From assembly GCA_037367355.1 (NCBI GenBank), contig CM074706.1:310001-374000 (forward strand): a DNA stretch of 64,000 bases, given 5' to 3'. Under the pieces are notes generated by a model. The model worked only from the letters and a program-made list of their open reading frames with translations, was not told the DNA's origin and did not search any database. Every line of letters starts with the position of its first letter. The stretch's first letter is position 1. The translations under genes and the position numbers were made by a program. Of the stretch, positions 33,706 to 45,453 are shown piece after piece. Source of the DNA: Neoscytalidium dimidiatum. Its lineage: Eukaryota > Ascomycota > Dothideomycetes > Botryosphaeriales > Botryosphaeriaceae.

Positions 33706-34238
33706 GGTATGGCGAGGGTGGAGGCATCCACGGTGGTGTCAAGAGCGAACGCTAGCGGATTGGAGTGGGAAGATGTTGTGGATAGGAAGAGCGGAGACGC
33801 GGGGGGGGGAGTGTTTAAGTGGTCGTGACGCGGATGGACGTGTTTGAGCTGCCAGGCGCCTTAGCGCGTAGCTGCCGAAGAAGCTTGCGCGATGCCCGCA
33901 GCACGCACGCGCGACCAAAATCTTTCTTCGCACGCCTGCAGAGCCCAGACTGACGCAGGCGCGACCGTCGCTTCTGCCTGAAGCTCCTCCGCGAGCCAGA
34001 CGAGGGATTAAAGTACCAATTGGCGGTTGTGGTGTGAAGGCGCGTCTCCCCGCAGAGCCGCAGTGATGCAAGATGCACCCGCGTGTTGGAGGCGCGTTCT
34101 ATTGGCCGGACGCGTGACGCACGTGACCTCCCCGTCGCGCCAAACTCCAGAGATTCCCGCTACCGAACGTCGCTCGTCGAAACGCTGTCCAGCTTCAACT
34201 CTCTTACAGACATCTGCCTCCACGACAACACCGCAACC
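33706..34238. promoter_or_regulatory. Divergent promoter, Ams2-like / SmD2
   Basis: The 533 bases between two start codons that face away from each other; both promoters and leaders must lie here. No specific factor site can be assigned with confidence. Confidence 0.6.
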
Positions 34239-34769
34239 ATGGCCGACCCTGCGAAGATTGCGTATGAGCTCCCCGATATATCTGTTCCACTTACACATGC
34301 TGACACAAATTTCAGAGAGCTCATGAACAAGCCCCGCGACCAGTTGACGTGCGTCACCAGCCCATCCCGTCGCATGCGCAAGTGTTCCAGTTCACTGAAT
34401 ATTAGCTAGCGAGTACGAAATCGCCCAGCTTGAGGAGCACGAATTCACCTCCGGCCCGCTCTCGCTCCTCCAGACCGCCGTTCGCTCGCACACCCAGGTC
34501 CTGATCTCGTGCCGCAACAACCGCAAGCTCCTCGCGCGCGTCAAGGCTTTCGACCGCCACTGCAACATGGTCCTGGAGAACGTGAAGGAGATGTGGACCG
34601 AGAAGCCCAAGCTCGCCACCGGAAAGCCTGGAAGGCCCGTCAACAAGGACAGGTTCATCAGCAAGATGTGAGAAAACCTCGCCCCGAGCTGCCGCAAGGT
34701 TTGGTTGCTGACCAGTGATGGTACAGGTTCCTTCGTGGCGACTCCGTCATCCTTGTCCTTCTCAGCTAA
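34239..34769 (+). CDS. SMD2: Small nuclear ribonucleoprotein Sm D2
   Basis: Core Sm protein of spliceosomal U1, U2, U4 and U5 snRNPs. Four exons: 34239-34261, 34316-34348, 34410-34667 and 34727-34769, total 357 nt, 118 residues, the same length as human SmD2. Joining gives [19 protein letters not shown], then [19 protein letters not shown] (Sm1 region), [18 protein letters not shown] and finally [18 protein letters not shown] (Sm2). Each junction restores a conserved residue: A|EL, T|EYE and M|FLRG. Unspliced reading stops directly at the third donor (ATG TGA). Introns are 54, 61 and 59 nt. The first coding exon is just 23 nt. Confidence 0.97.
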
Positions 34770-34907
34770 ATGCGCCACCTGAAAACACGGAGGTGCGCGT
34801 GATCATTCGGGGTTCTTTTGGGCATGCGTATGGGAAAAAGCACGATGGCACGGCGTTCATAGAGTCGATCGGATAACCCAAATTACTATTGATGCCTTAA
34901 GGGCAGC

Positions 34908-37315
34908 TCACGTTACGGAATGCTTCCACACGCACGATACCAGTATGACACACTGCAGGCCATTGCTGAAGCCCGTCAGGAATTGACTCAACCCGTGGGC
35001 ACCAGGATCCGGAACTTGCTGGTACCCGCCACCTCCGACATAGACAGTCCTTCCAAGACTCGCCTGCATTCCCTTCGTTCCGTTTGCTCCATCCTCTGCC
35101 GCCTTGGCTGCTGCCTTGACGTCCCCGGTCTTGGCAAGTGATTCCACGAACGGATACAACGCGTCCACCAAAGTCCGATCTCCTGGGCGGGCGGGAGTAT
35201 ATTTGGCGAGCGACTCGAGAGACGTCTGCAATGCTTTCGCCCATGTTTCCACAGTCACTTGCTTGGGGTTGCCGTTAGCCTGGATGCGGAGGCCATGAGA
35301 TAGCGCATTGAGGAAAATTGCATAGATAGCACCAGAAGTGCCGTCCATCTCCTTCTCCACGACCTGCGTGATGTTGTGCAATAGAAGTGCGGCATCCTTG
35401 GGTGTCTCCGTGCTCTCGAGCATGTGAAGCAAAGCTGATTACGCGTTAGTGCTTTTTTTCTTTTTTTCCCTACAGCAAGCGACGACCACTAACCTTCAGC
35501 GCCACGTTTAAGGCCGATGCCACAGTCGCCGTCGCCGACGATGGTGTCGTAGTTCGTGATGTCCGGCTCCGCAGCAATAACTTGCTTCAGGCCAGCCTCG
35601 AGCGCCTTCTTAGCCACAACCGGGTCCACTGTAGTAGGATGAGCCACAATTCGTGAATCTCGGTCAAGGATGAGAGAGCGCTTACGTTCCAAATTGCTTG
35701 GTTTCGCCTCCTCCTCACTGTTTGCATCCTTGTCCAGCGTCGCGGTAGACCTCTCCTCCCAAGTCTTAGTGGGAATCGCAGCCGACCAGCCAGCGACCTC
35801 CGCAGGAGCGTCCAGAAGCTCGAGGATCGAATTTCCGCTACCGAGACCAGTATCCGTGATCTTGAGCAACGAGATGCTGAAGCCAAGGCCGTTCAAGCTG
35901 GTCATGAAGGTGCCAGACAGAATCCTGACGGGCTTGATCTTCCAGTCCTTCTCGAGCTGCTCGACGACCTCCGCGGTGATGCCGCCCATCTCGAGCGGAC
36001 TGACGCCGCCCAGGTTGTTCACGAGCAGCACGGTCTGGTCGCCCCCTGCGATCTTGATGAAGCTCCTGTCGGCATCGGACTGATCCAGCAGCTTCGCGAG
36101 CATGTTCTTGACGAGCGAGGGCAGGTCGACCTCCTTGCGCTCCGAGCCAGCCTCGTTGTGGATGCCCATACCAATCTCGACCTCCGTCTCCTTGAGATCA
36201 TCCTCGGTCGCCTCCGCGATCGCGCGGCCGGGAACGTGCACATGGGCGAGGGACGCGCCGATGGAGGCGAGGTTGTCACAAACGAGGCGGGCCACGCCCG
36301 CGACCTCCTTCAACGAAGCACTGCAGGTAGAAAAAAAAAATCAAGGATTAGCAAACGGTCACCCACCACAGGATTCGGATTGAGCAGGAGGAAGGGGATG
36401 ATCAATACCCCTTGGCGGCCAGCGCTCCGGAAATCTTCTGCACGAGCACCGTCCCCGCGATGCCTCGCCTGCCCACCTTCCCGCCGCGCTTGCGGCCCAC
36501 GCCCACGTCGTCGGCGACGACCACCATCTCCGCCTCGGTACCGCTCGCACGCGCCTTCTCGACCGCCATGCCGAAGTTCAAGACGTCGCCCTAACATCCC
36601 ACGACTTCACATCAGTATCCATTGATTCCCAGGAGGAGAAAGGGGGGAGGTGGGCGGGGGGTCAGCCCGACTCACCGTATAGTTCATCACGATGACCAAC
36701 ACGCCCTTCTCGCGCTCCACCCGCCTCAGGATGCATCTCCGGATCTGCTCGGCATTGGGGCTCGCGAAGATAGTTCCCGACACGGCGCCGGCGAGCATGC
36801 CCTTGCCGACGAAGGCGGCGAACGAAGGTTCGTGGCCGGCGCCGCCGCCCGACACGATCGACACGCTGCGCGCGGTGGCGGGCGTGGGCCGCGCGTAGAC
36901 GATCTTGTTCTCGGCGTCGAGCGCGACGGCCGGGTTGGTGGCGGTCACGGCCTGCAGCGCGCGATTGACCAGGTGCGTGGGGTCGTGGATGAAGTGTTTG
37001 GCTGAGCGAGCAGGAGCATTTTCCGATTAGTGTGGGTTCTCGCCGAGAAGGATTCGCGAGGGCAAGCTGCGTGGAAGCTGCGCAAACAGGTTTGGAGGGG
37101 GAGAAACGGCGGGGATGCGGATGAGCGGATCGATTGGGGGGAGGCGGAAGGGGGAAGAAGAATTGGGGTTGTTGGGGCGCAACTGTGGCACAAGTGGAGG
37201 GGAGGCGGAAAACTGTGGAACGGTGGAGAGATTGCTGAGGCAGAGAGGGTTGGGTTGCGCGCGTGCGGGGAAGAGGAGGATTGCGGCAATCGTGATCGCG
37301 AGACCTACCGGACAT
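34908..37315 (-). CDS. DAK1: Dihydroxyacetone kinase (DhaK + DhaL)
   Basis: ATP-dependent kinase converting dihydroxyacetone to its phosphate, detoxifying it and feeding glycolysis (glycerol and methanol metabolism). Exons on the minus strand: 37315-37309, 37001-36676, 36590-36409, 36320-35686, 35628-35494 and 35434-34908, total 1812 nt, 603 residues. The DhaK domain shows [20 protein letters not shown] and GMGIHNEAG, whose His (about 226) covalently binds the substrate. The DhaL domain shows [19 protein letters not shown]-like [11 protein letters not shown] and [15 protein letters not shown]; the GDGDCG aspartates bind Mg-ATP. Exon 1 is only 7 nt (ATGTCCG) before a 307 nt intron. Intron 35629-35685 is 57 nt, in frame and stop-free, so unspliced mRNA would still be readable but with 19 foreign residues in the linker. 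The C terminus past the usual GLSQFLTGF end is a short unusual tail. Confidence 0.93.
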
Positions 37316-38331
37316 TGCGGCGGATGGAGGTTCCTGAAGCTTCAACGATGCGACTGGCGTAGAATTCGTAGAAAGTGACACAAAGGTGTAGAATGAAGGA
37401 GAATTGGTATCTTTGAGGAAGAACAAGGGGGATGGCGGGGGGCGGGAGGATGATGGAGGAGGTCAATTGAAAGGGAGCTCAGCAGGACGAGAAAGCGCGG
37501 CAGCCCCGCGCTCTTTAAAGAATTACGAGAGGCCGAGAGGCATGATGGCGCTTTTCCCGTCTCGCGATCCCACGCTCGGTCGGGGCAGCAAGCCTCAAAT
37601 GAGGGTGTTGGGGCTTGGTCCGAAGTTCCGCGTGTCGCTGCGCTGCGAGCATCCCACGCGCTGGGCTGCAGAGACCGCATCGGCTGCAGCTCATTGCGGG
37701 GTGCAGCGGGGCGTGGAAACGCGCGGGCGAAAGGGGGAAACCGACGCGCCATCGGAGAACCGCCACCGCAATGGCGCTTGGTATTACTGCTTTTGGCGTG
37801 CACCACGACACAACGCGACGCGGAAAGAAAAATGTTGAATGCTGGACTTCGTCGCGCTTCTTTCTTCACCACTTTTCGGAGGCGCTTCCTGAGTACCACT
37901 TTGAGTCTTGACTTTCCCATTGTCGGCGGTTGGAAATGCCTGGACCGTGAGGCCGTGTCGCTGGACGCAGAGTCGCGTGGTTAGACGTTAGACTTGCCTG
38001 ATTAGGTCGTGAGCTTGAATTTTCTGGACATGTTGGCGCGACAGTACACAGGAGTCACGACAAGAAGTGTTGATCTGGGTGAGCCAAGGCAAAAGCCCGT
38101 GTGGGCATTGTTCCATTTCGCCATTGCGGTATTCGTCCCCATTCCATCTTCCACATTGACGCTGCCCCTCCTCCTCCTCCTCCTCCTCCTCCTCCTCCGC
38201 CGCCGCCAACAGCAACACGGGACGTTCAAGGCACGCCGGGATCTCATTTGCGCCGGCGCTGTCGTTCGTGGTGGCCGTCTTCCTGCCTTTGAGGTTATCA
38301 GTGACACTTGTAACGTCAGGGCGCTGCTGAC
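37316..38331. other. Intergenic: kinase upstream region, CTC repeat
   Basis: About 1 kb between the kinase start and the 3' side of the next minus-strand gene. GC-rich, with no supported gene, though the last exon of the neighbour may extend in to 38244. A (CTC)n run is at 38168-38202. Confidence 0.5.
38168..38202. repeat. (CTC)n trinucleotide repeat
   Basis: About eleven CTC units followed by CGC units; non-coding as far as I can tell. Confidence 0.85.
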
Positions 38332-38676
38332 TTACGAGGCAACCTCACCCTCCACCGCCGACTTGAATTCGGCCAACAACATCTCCATCAGGGCCAAGCC
38401 CGTCCTCTGCGCCCCCAGCTTCACCATGTCCTTGACGGCGTCCTTCATGGCGCTCTCATCACTGGGCATGGTGCGTGCCATCTCTTCCTCGCTGCGAACT
38501 TCCATTTTCTGGAAGTCCTCGTGTGTTTTTGTGAGGACGTCCTGGAATTGCGCAAGATTCTTCGCGAGCGGCTTATGCTTGGGCGGCTCGTCGCCCGTCT
38601 TGGCTCTCTCGCCGGTGCTCTCGCCGGCCGGACCCATGTGGGTGTGTGCAAAGGTGACGCGCTTGTCACTGGGCAT
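38332..38676 (-). CDS. Hypothetical small acidic-basic helical protein
   Basis: Minus-strand frame of 114 residues starting MPSDKRVTFAHTHMG. It is hydrophilic, with a predicted-looking helix in the second half (SAMKDAVKDMVKLGAQRTGLALMEMLLAEFKSAV, cited only as a region). No domain recognised. The stop TAA overlaps a perfect donor GTAAGT (38335), so the real gene may splice to 38286-38244 and end in a basic tail (RQRRRK). That would give about 128 residues, with an intron of 48 nt and branch-like CTGATAAC. The regular codon pattern and clean start support coding; the exact end does not. Confidence 0.5.
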   Translation of the reverse strand: MPSDKRVTFAHTHMGPAGESTGERAKTGDEPPKHKPLAKNLAQFQDVLTKTHEDFQKMEVRSEEEMARTMPSDESAMKDAVKDMVKLGAQRTGLALMEMLLAEFKSAVEGEVAS

Positions 38677-39995
38677 CTTGTGTGTGAATTTCGAAGATCT
38701 TGTGCGAAGATCAGTGGTATGTGTTCAAGTGCTTGCTGCAGTTTGCCATACATACTTTGAATGCGAGGGCAGCGCGTGAGCGGAAATCTTGGGAAGATGT
38801 GGGGTTGTCGTGGTTGAAGAGAGTGTGGAGAAAGCACACGAAATATCTTCTTGCGCTGCAGCCAGCGCATATAAACACGTGCCTTCTCGAAACAGTAGTC
38901 TCACAATGCATGACGTATATTCAGGGTTCAAATCCATTTTCGGTCTGTGCTCTCTCTAATTCGACTCCGAATCTCATATTTCCAGCCGATCCAGCTCTGC
39001 TCCCACACCTCAGCTCCCCAATTGATGGTGATTTGGCTGGTTGTCTTGATATGCTGCTAAATTCTAGAGCAGCATGTTCAGCTATTGCCCGGAACTCCTG
39101 TCAAGCATTTGATTAGAAAGTTTTCTCTTACAGCATCACGATATACAGGCCACATATAAGCCTTGATGCCCATAGTTCAGAGACTTCTGTTACCCAAAGC
39201 TTTCTCCAGGACGAAAGAATCCGCTTTAAAAAGAAAATTATATCAGTAAGTAAATTTCAAATTTCCAGACAAAGCCAATTCGACCCGTGGACAAGTCGAT
39301 TGGGCAACTTTCTCTCGCCAAGACTTCTATGCTCATTCCTTTATCCTGTCTCCTTTTCCCTTCTCCACCTATCTTTCCTTTAGTCTCTAGGGCTTCATCT
39401 TCCTTCCCCGCTATTATAACTTTAGAGTGACCTCAGCGTGTAGACTAATGTCCTCAGTTGGAAATGGTGATCTGGAAGCCTTCACAGTAGGCTTGTACCT
39501 TCTAAAAGATCATTGAATCGTGTCATGGCAAAATGTGATACTCTACTTCTTGAATCAAGAACATTGGGTATAACAAAGATATGAACAGGTATATTTCTAC
39601 CTTCCCTATACATTCCCCAAATAACCAAACCTGTGCCTTCCATAATTTCCGTACAACTTCATGTGACAATTTCAATTAAAGCAACTATATCCAAGATCAT
39701 AAAGTCCAACCTCGATCCCAGCCAGTGGTTCCTCTTCGCCGGCCTATCTCCCCACGAATAATCTCCTCGAAACAAAACCAGCAAATTGTCCTCACACACC
39801 ATCCTTGACTGGCCCACTACTGCGCACTACTGGCTCCTCAATTTCGACGCCGACAGCTACCCCATCGACAGCATCTTCGCTAGCGGCAATACCGCAGAGC
39901 GTCCCACCTCACCTGATCAAACCGCAGAGCTTGGTGACCTATACAGGATCAGACACGGACGTCCGACCGCAGAACTTAAGGTCGCTTGAACCATC
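38677..39995. other. Divergent intergenic region, no gene supported
   Basis: About 1.3 kb, AT-rich from 39100 on. Holds the promoters of the flanking divergent genes. A plus frame 38700-39116 has no support. Confidence 0.5.
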
Positions 39996-40982
39996 ATGGC
40001 TCCTCCACAGCAATATACCAAGGGTGGCTTCACGACGTTCGGTAAAAAGAGTGCGGATGTGAAGATGGTGGACTTGACGCGATCGGATGGGCGGCTGCCG
40101 GTAGAGTTCGGCACCAACAGCATCCCCTCCGCCAGCATGAGGAAGGGCAAGCAGACTCTCTCTGGACCCGTTCCCACGGGAGGAAACAAGCCCAACGACC
40201 ATGATGGACAGGTACCGAAGCAGCGTGGCAACGAGCTCGCCATATCTTCACACAAGAGCAGTCTCCATCCGACGAGCTCCAAGACCCTCCCGTCCCCCAG
40301 CAGCACGGCCGCTCCCAAATCTCGCAAGCGGACCTTCGAAATCTTCGACGAGGACGGCGAGGCGGCCGCCACTACCCAGAACGTAAGACCGCCTTCGCAC
40401 CCCTCTGCCCCTCCCCACTGAACCAACCCCAAACATCACCCAATCTCACCTTCTCCACCACTCGCTCACGCCCCACGCCAGCAGCCCCGAAACGCGACCA
40501 CTTCCATCGCTACCTCCACCTCAACTTCCACCTCCACCCTCGCCGCCCAGCCCCAAACCCCCGCGCCAAAGCCCACCCGCAACCCCGTCGCCAACCCCAG
40601 CGCCACCCTCTCCCACCACCACCACCAGCACGGCCCGCTCGCCCGCCTGCGCGCCCAGCTCGCCCTCGAGCAGACGGCCCGCCGCGACGCGGAGCGGCGC
40701 CTCGCGCGGCACCGGGCCCTCGCGGCGCCACTGACGCGCGGCGCGGCGCGGATGCTGGTGTACCTCGAGGACATGTACGCGGCGCACCGGGCGGCGACGG
40801 GGGCGGCGGACCGGGAGGTGGAGGCGTGGATGGCGGACGTGCGGGGCGAGGTCGGGGAGGGGGTGTGCGCGCGGTTGCGGTGGTTGGGGGCGTGGTTGAG
40901 GGATAATGTTGATGGGGGGACGGAGGGGGACGGGGTGGTTGCGAAGGTGGAAGAGGAGGAGTGGGAGGCAGATGCGGATTAA
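39996..40982 (+). CDS. Hypothetical protein with Arg/Ala-rich helical C-terminal half
   Basis: Two exons, 39996-40382 and 40482-40982 (888 nt, 295 residues). The N-terminal half (MAPPQQYTKGGFTTFGKKSADVKMVD) is polar and disordered, with KSRKRTFEIFDEDGE, a possible nuclear signal next to an acidic patch. After intron 40383-40481 comes a Thr/Ser/Pro-rich stretch, then a long charged helix (LARLRAQLALEQTARRDAERRLARHRALAA) that looks like a coiled coil, and an acidic end. The acceptor can be either of two adjacent CAGs (NAGNAG type), changing one Gln. I recognise no family. Exon 2 is very GC-rich, which inflates open frames on both strands, but the frame fit across the intron supports the model. 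Confidence 0.6.
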
Positions 40983-42357
40983 GAGGGGGGGGGGGAGACG
41001 GGGGCAGAGATGGAGGTGAAGTTGGAGAAGGCGGAGGTGGAGGCCGGACGCTTGATGGAGGAGAATAGGGAGGCTGGCATGACGGAAGAAGGGGGTGGCT
41101 GGAACGAAAATAAAGTGGGTGCCATCATGATCATCGAATGATGTTCAAAAGGGCACTGAAGTCATGTGACGAGACTGCATGAGTTTTGGGGAGGTTCTTC
41201 ATATTTGCGTCATATGGTTTTGCTTAAGATTGATGGTTTTACGAAGAAGTCTGAAAACTGGTTAATCTGGTAACAGGTCACGATTTGCAAAGCGCGGGAT
41301 AATGGGTGCACACAGCGAGACAAAGGAGTTTGGTGGGATATGGACATATCACGATTATACTAGATATAGGCGATGCCATCATCGAAAAATTTCGAATTGC
41401 CTCGAGGGGAAGGGGGAAAAAAAACGTTGTTGCGAATATAGATAAGACGCAGCGGCTTCTTCCTGGATCAGTGTCTTTCTACATAGCTTAATTATTATCT
41501 TTTTAAGAAAGCCTTGCTTCAGAAACATTAACCTAGATTGACAACCTCGGACTGAAATTCGTGCAATTCTTTCTTCCAATTCATCCACCACAGCAATGAG
41601 CATTTACTCCTCACAGTTGCGCAAGATTGACATTTCCCAAGCTTCCTCAGTCCTGTTCAGAGGCGTCAAAGGAAAGACGGTACGAGAGAAAAAGAAGACG
41701 GAAAATATTCACCAGTTTAATCGCCACACGCGGACACGCATCAAATTCCAACTAAATCTTCCCTTTTCCCGGCTATCCTTACACATTCCTATCTCTCGGG
41801 ATCTCAGGTGAGAAGGACAATATGTGCCAATCAAAAGCAGCATGTCAAAAAAGGAAAAGCAAACGGCGTTGAGTGAACCAACAACATGACTTTCTCCTAA
41901 GCTAGCTCCCTCCACCTGAATCAAAAAGTAGACGCTGATACGCCACTGATCTCGACGAGAAAAATACTGTTCCGTACAAAGGAAATCCAAAAAAAAAGGG
42001 GGGGGGGAAGGGGGAGGGGGGCGTGGGGCAGCTACAGGAGAGCTTAGTGAATGCGCTCAACAGGCGAGGAGTGAGAGAAAGCAGAAAGCACGCATTCTCT
42101 TCGCAGCAGGATCCTTGGACTACGAGGAAAGAATTCAATTCAGCCAGTAACTCCATCGCATTTTTTTTTCTCCATAGCTGAAAGGCGTGATCGAAAGAGA
42201 TGGTGATGGATGGATGGGATGGGATTTGGGGTATAAGTCAAATTCCACATGACCATGCTTTCTGCCAGCGCAAAATAGAAGAGAAAAAAGAAGTTTCACC
42301 CTTTTCATATCTTCCGCTCCTCACTCCAGTCACAAGCACGGCAATCGCTCCTCCATC
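40983..42357. other. Convergent intergenic region, no gene supported
   Basis: About 1.4 kb between converging genes. Purine-rich tract right after the hypothetical gene's stop, then AT-rich DNA with G-run (41999-42020) and poly-T (42161-42170). No RNA gene found. Confidence 0.5.
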
Positions 42358-43903
42358 TTACAGGTCCGTCCTCTGCGCCGTGAAATCCCAAAGCATTTTG
42401 ACGAGGGTGTCGGGTAGGGTGTAGAGATCGACGTGGAACTCGCCGTCTGTTGGTCTTCTCGTCAGTGCTATCCTCTTGATACTTCGTAATGAGAGCCTTT
42501 GTCCGGGAACCTACTCTCAACGTCGTTCTTCGTGTATGTCTCCGGCGCCTTATTGTCGTGTACCATCTGGACAACTTGAAGCAGATCGTCCTCGCCAAGA
42601 CGTTGCAGACCGTCCGCCAGCTTCTCCATATCAACCTGTTCATTCATGGTTAGAAGGCACAAAATAAAACGAGTTCTCGATGCTACTCACGGCCTTATCC
42701 TTCTTCTTCTTAGCGCTGGGCGCGGAACTTCTGCTCCTCGCGCCGTTCTCGTCGCCAACGGGGCCGGACTCTTTCAGTAGCGCGAGCAGTTCGGGCTTCG
42801 GGTTCTTGAAGGTGATCCAGTGCTTGGCCTCGTAGCGCTCGCTTTGGAAGTTAAGGTCATGGTCGATGGAGTGGTCGGGGCCCTTGCCAACCGGCGACAG
42901 GATGATCTGCATCTCGAACTCGCCCCAACCCTCCTCCTCGATGCGGAACGGGGGCTTCTTGAAGGCTGTATGCGGCAGGCAATACATCAATACACCTTTT
43001 CTCCAACACGTCTTTGGATTAAGAAGAAGGTGAATGGTCGCTTACTTTGGTTCGCCCTCTTCTCGAACGACGGGTGCAGCCTGTACGTTGCCTTCTCGAA
43101 GACGTTGGCCGGCACCTCCTCGCCCTGCTCGTTCAGCAGCCAGATCTCAATGTTCCACTCGCGCATCGGGAAACCTTCCATCACCGGCTCTTTGTCCCTG
43201 AGAGAAAATAGCAGTCAGCGCATGCTCATCGATTATCCCTCAATCGAGTGCATGATGCGTTTTGACGCCGAGAATCCCAATGATAGTCGCATCAATCTCC
43301 GAGCCCTCTCGCCAGCCGTCTCCACAGACTGCCGCAGCCTAACCCAACAGACGAGCCCTTCCTGCGAGCCTTAGTGTTCGCAGCCGCTCAAGAAGGTGGC
43401 AAGACAGAGCGACGCGTGCAGAAGCTCACGGCGCAACATCTCTCCTCGCGCGAGCATTTATCCAGCAACGCCCCGAAACTTTCCGCCGCGCATGTAAACC
43501 GCTCCCACGCAATGTATCCGATTTTCTCTCCACGTGTGATATCGGCGATGCGAGAGCCTCCGGAGAGCGGCGCAGCGGTGGCTGCCGCCGATCCTCCCAC
43601 CAGAACCATCATGCTTGCGCGTATGCGGCGAATCGGTCGATCGAGCCGGGAATGAAAAAAACGGATGAAGACTTACGTGACGTGCTGCTCGGTAACGAGC
43701 TTGATCTGGCGTTTAATCTGTATGTGCGCGCGTCGTGCGTGTCAGCCAACCAAAAAAAAACCAATCCTTCACTTGTATCATTCCGCGATCTCTTTCCATC
43801 CGTACATCCTGTACCAAATGGAATCTACCCGTCTCTGAGGAGGAAACGTGCGGCTGGCGCAATTCCATCCCAGACGAGGAGCAGTGTCACTTACGTCGGG
43901 CAT
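42358..43903 (-). CDS. TAF14: YEATS-domain protein, Taf14-like
   Basis: Histone acyl-lysine reader shared by TFIID, TFIIF, INO80 and other complexes in yeast. Six exons on the minus strand: 43903-43895, 43717-43677, 43197-43046, 42965-42691, 42635-42515 and 42446-42358, total 687 nt, 228 residues (yeast Taf14: 244). The YEATS domain covers about residues 1-130: IKRQIKLVTEQHV, EGFPMREWNIEIWLLNEQGEE, ATYRLHPSF, KPPFRIEEEGWGEFEMQI and HDLNFQSERYEAKH. A Lys-rich linker follows. The last 70 residues (MEKLADGLQRLGEDDLLQVVQMV ... GEFHVDLYTLPDTLVKMLWDF) match the Taf14 ET domain that binds partner peptides. Exon 1 is just 9 nt (Met-Pro-Asp). Introns 2 (479 nt) and 1 (177 nt) are unusually long here. 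Yaf9 is less likely because of the ET-type end. Confidence 0.92.
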
Positions 43904-45453
43904 GGTTGCGGTTCTGTTGTTGACAGAAGTTCTGGTTGGGCAGTTTGTTGTCGGTCGAGCTCTCGGAGCTTAGATCGTCTGCTCTGCAATGTACCGCTGC
44001 TTGCGCGTTGCTTCGCTGAGGCGACAGGCGGCGTGCGGCGGGCGGCTCGATATGGAGTCGCGACGTGCGATCAAGCGCGTCGTGGTCCCGGGTGGAAAGA
44101 AAGAAAGCAAGAAAGAGGAAGAGTTTCGTCGATTGTTGTTGTGTGGGTGAGGCGTGAGTTCGGCGAGGCGTGGAGGTTGTCCGTTGTCGTCGTTGCCGCA
44201 GCGCCGGGGTCAGTCCTGGTCGTCGGCGGGAAGCAAGCAATGCGCGAAAAGCGGTCGGCTCAAGGCGCGTTCAGCGGAGGCAATGAGCGAGGGAGGCTCG
44301 GTAGGTAGCGCGCGAGATGAGAGTGAGGGCTGAGAAGCGCTATCTCGAAACCGTCGGAATATATAGAAGAGAAGAGAAAGAGCAGCTCTTCTTGTGGTGG
44401 TAGCTGTGCCGCAGGCAGGGCGCGCACGCGCGTGAGAGTGTCGCAGGTGGACCAAGGTTCTCGACCGGTGCGTGGTGCGGTGCTGCGCTGCTGGGCTGGC
44501 CGGCTGGTAAGGCGGGCTGGCGGCTGGGTGGTCTCGTGTGGTGGGGATTGCGGTGCGCGGCGCGCTGCTGCGGTGACGGCGCGAGCGAGCGCGAGAAACA
44601 GAAAGAAGAGCTGGGGTGCGATCAATCGTCACACAGCACAAAAGATGAACCAGATCTGCTGAACGAATGCAGTGTGCTCCCCCCCCCCAACCCGAACCGG
44701 CTGCAAAAGGGCCCTCTGTGCTGCTTGACGAGGCTAGACATGCACGACCAGACGGACGCTCCCGCGATTGTAGGATCACTTCTCGAATCACCCGCGCATC
44801 TCGTCCCGTTCATCAGAAACGCCGCCCGTCAACTTAATCGCCCCGAGCGTCCAGAAAAGGCCTCAAACCCCAGGCCCCAGCTTTGCCAGGGCCCCCCGTA
44901 CGGACCTGCACGACAACCTAAAAAGTGTAAATCCGCATACCATCTCAACACACGCGAGGTTTCACAACGCCCCGGCACATCCGTACAACGATCGCCGTCG
45001 TCCGATATGGCTATTGTCCTTGAGGGTTCTAGAGCTAACTACATGGGACGAATCGGACCATTGTTGGGGCTTTCTCTATCTACTTCCCTCCCTTTCAATA
45101 ATACGCGCGCTTCCAAAACCCGTGCCGAACCGAAAGGGACTTTCCTTTTTGCTAGCTACGAGAATTTTAAGGGAAGCAAAATATCGCCAATTCCATCGTG
45201 CGCAATCAATCACTTGAAGGTGTGGGGGGTTGTGTTTCGTGACAAGCAAACGGGCTGGGGGAGGGGAAAGCTTGGGGAATGGGCGTTCGTTGTTGTTGAT
45301 GCTGGTGTTGTGAATGAGCCTGAAGCTACTGCTTTCCGCGGCCGCCATGTCGTCGTGAAAAAGGTGTGTGATGTGCATGACATTGAATATGAGGGGTACT
45401 AGCGGGGCAATGTGGGCGGTCCGCGGATATGTGCACCTTCTCCTCCAACCCGT
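43904..45453. other. Intergenic, no gene supported
   Basis: About 1.5 kb between the Taf14 start and the 3' end of the Ran-binding gene. A plus open frame 44536-45402 is long but lacks any family signal, has poor context and runs through GC-rich leader-like DNA. Confidence 0.5.

Noticed and set aside
38925..38935. Possible tRNA B box (GGTTCAAATCC)
   Set aside because: No matching A box or cloverleaf arms in the preceding 80 bases.
44536..45402. Plus-strand frame of 288 residues
   Set aside because: Cys/Arg-rich start in GC-rich promoter-like DNA, no domain, no splice or start support; composition explains the open frame.
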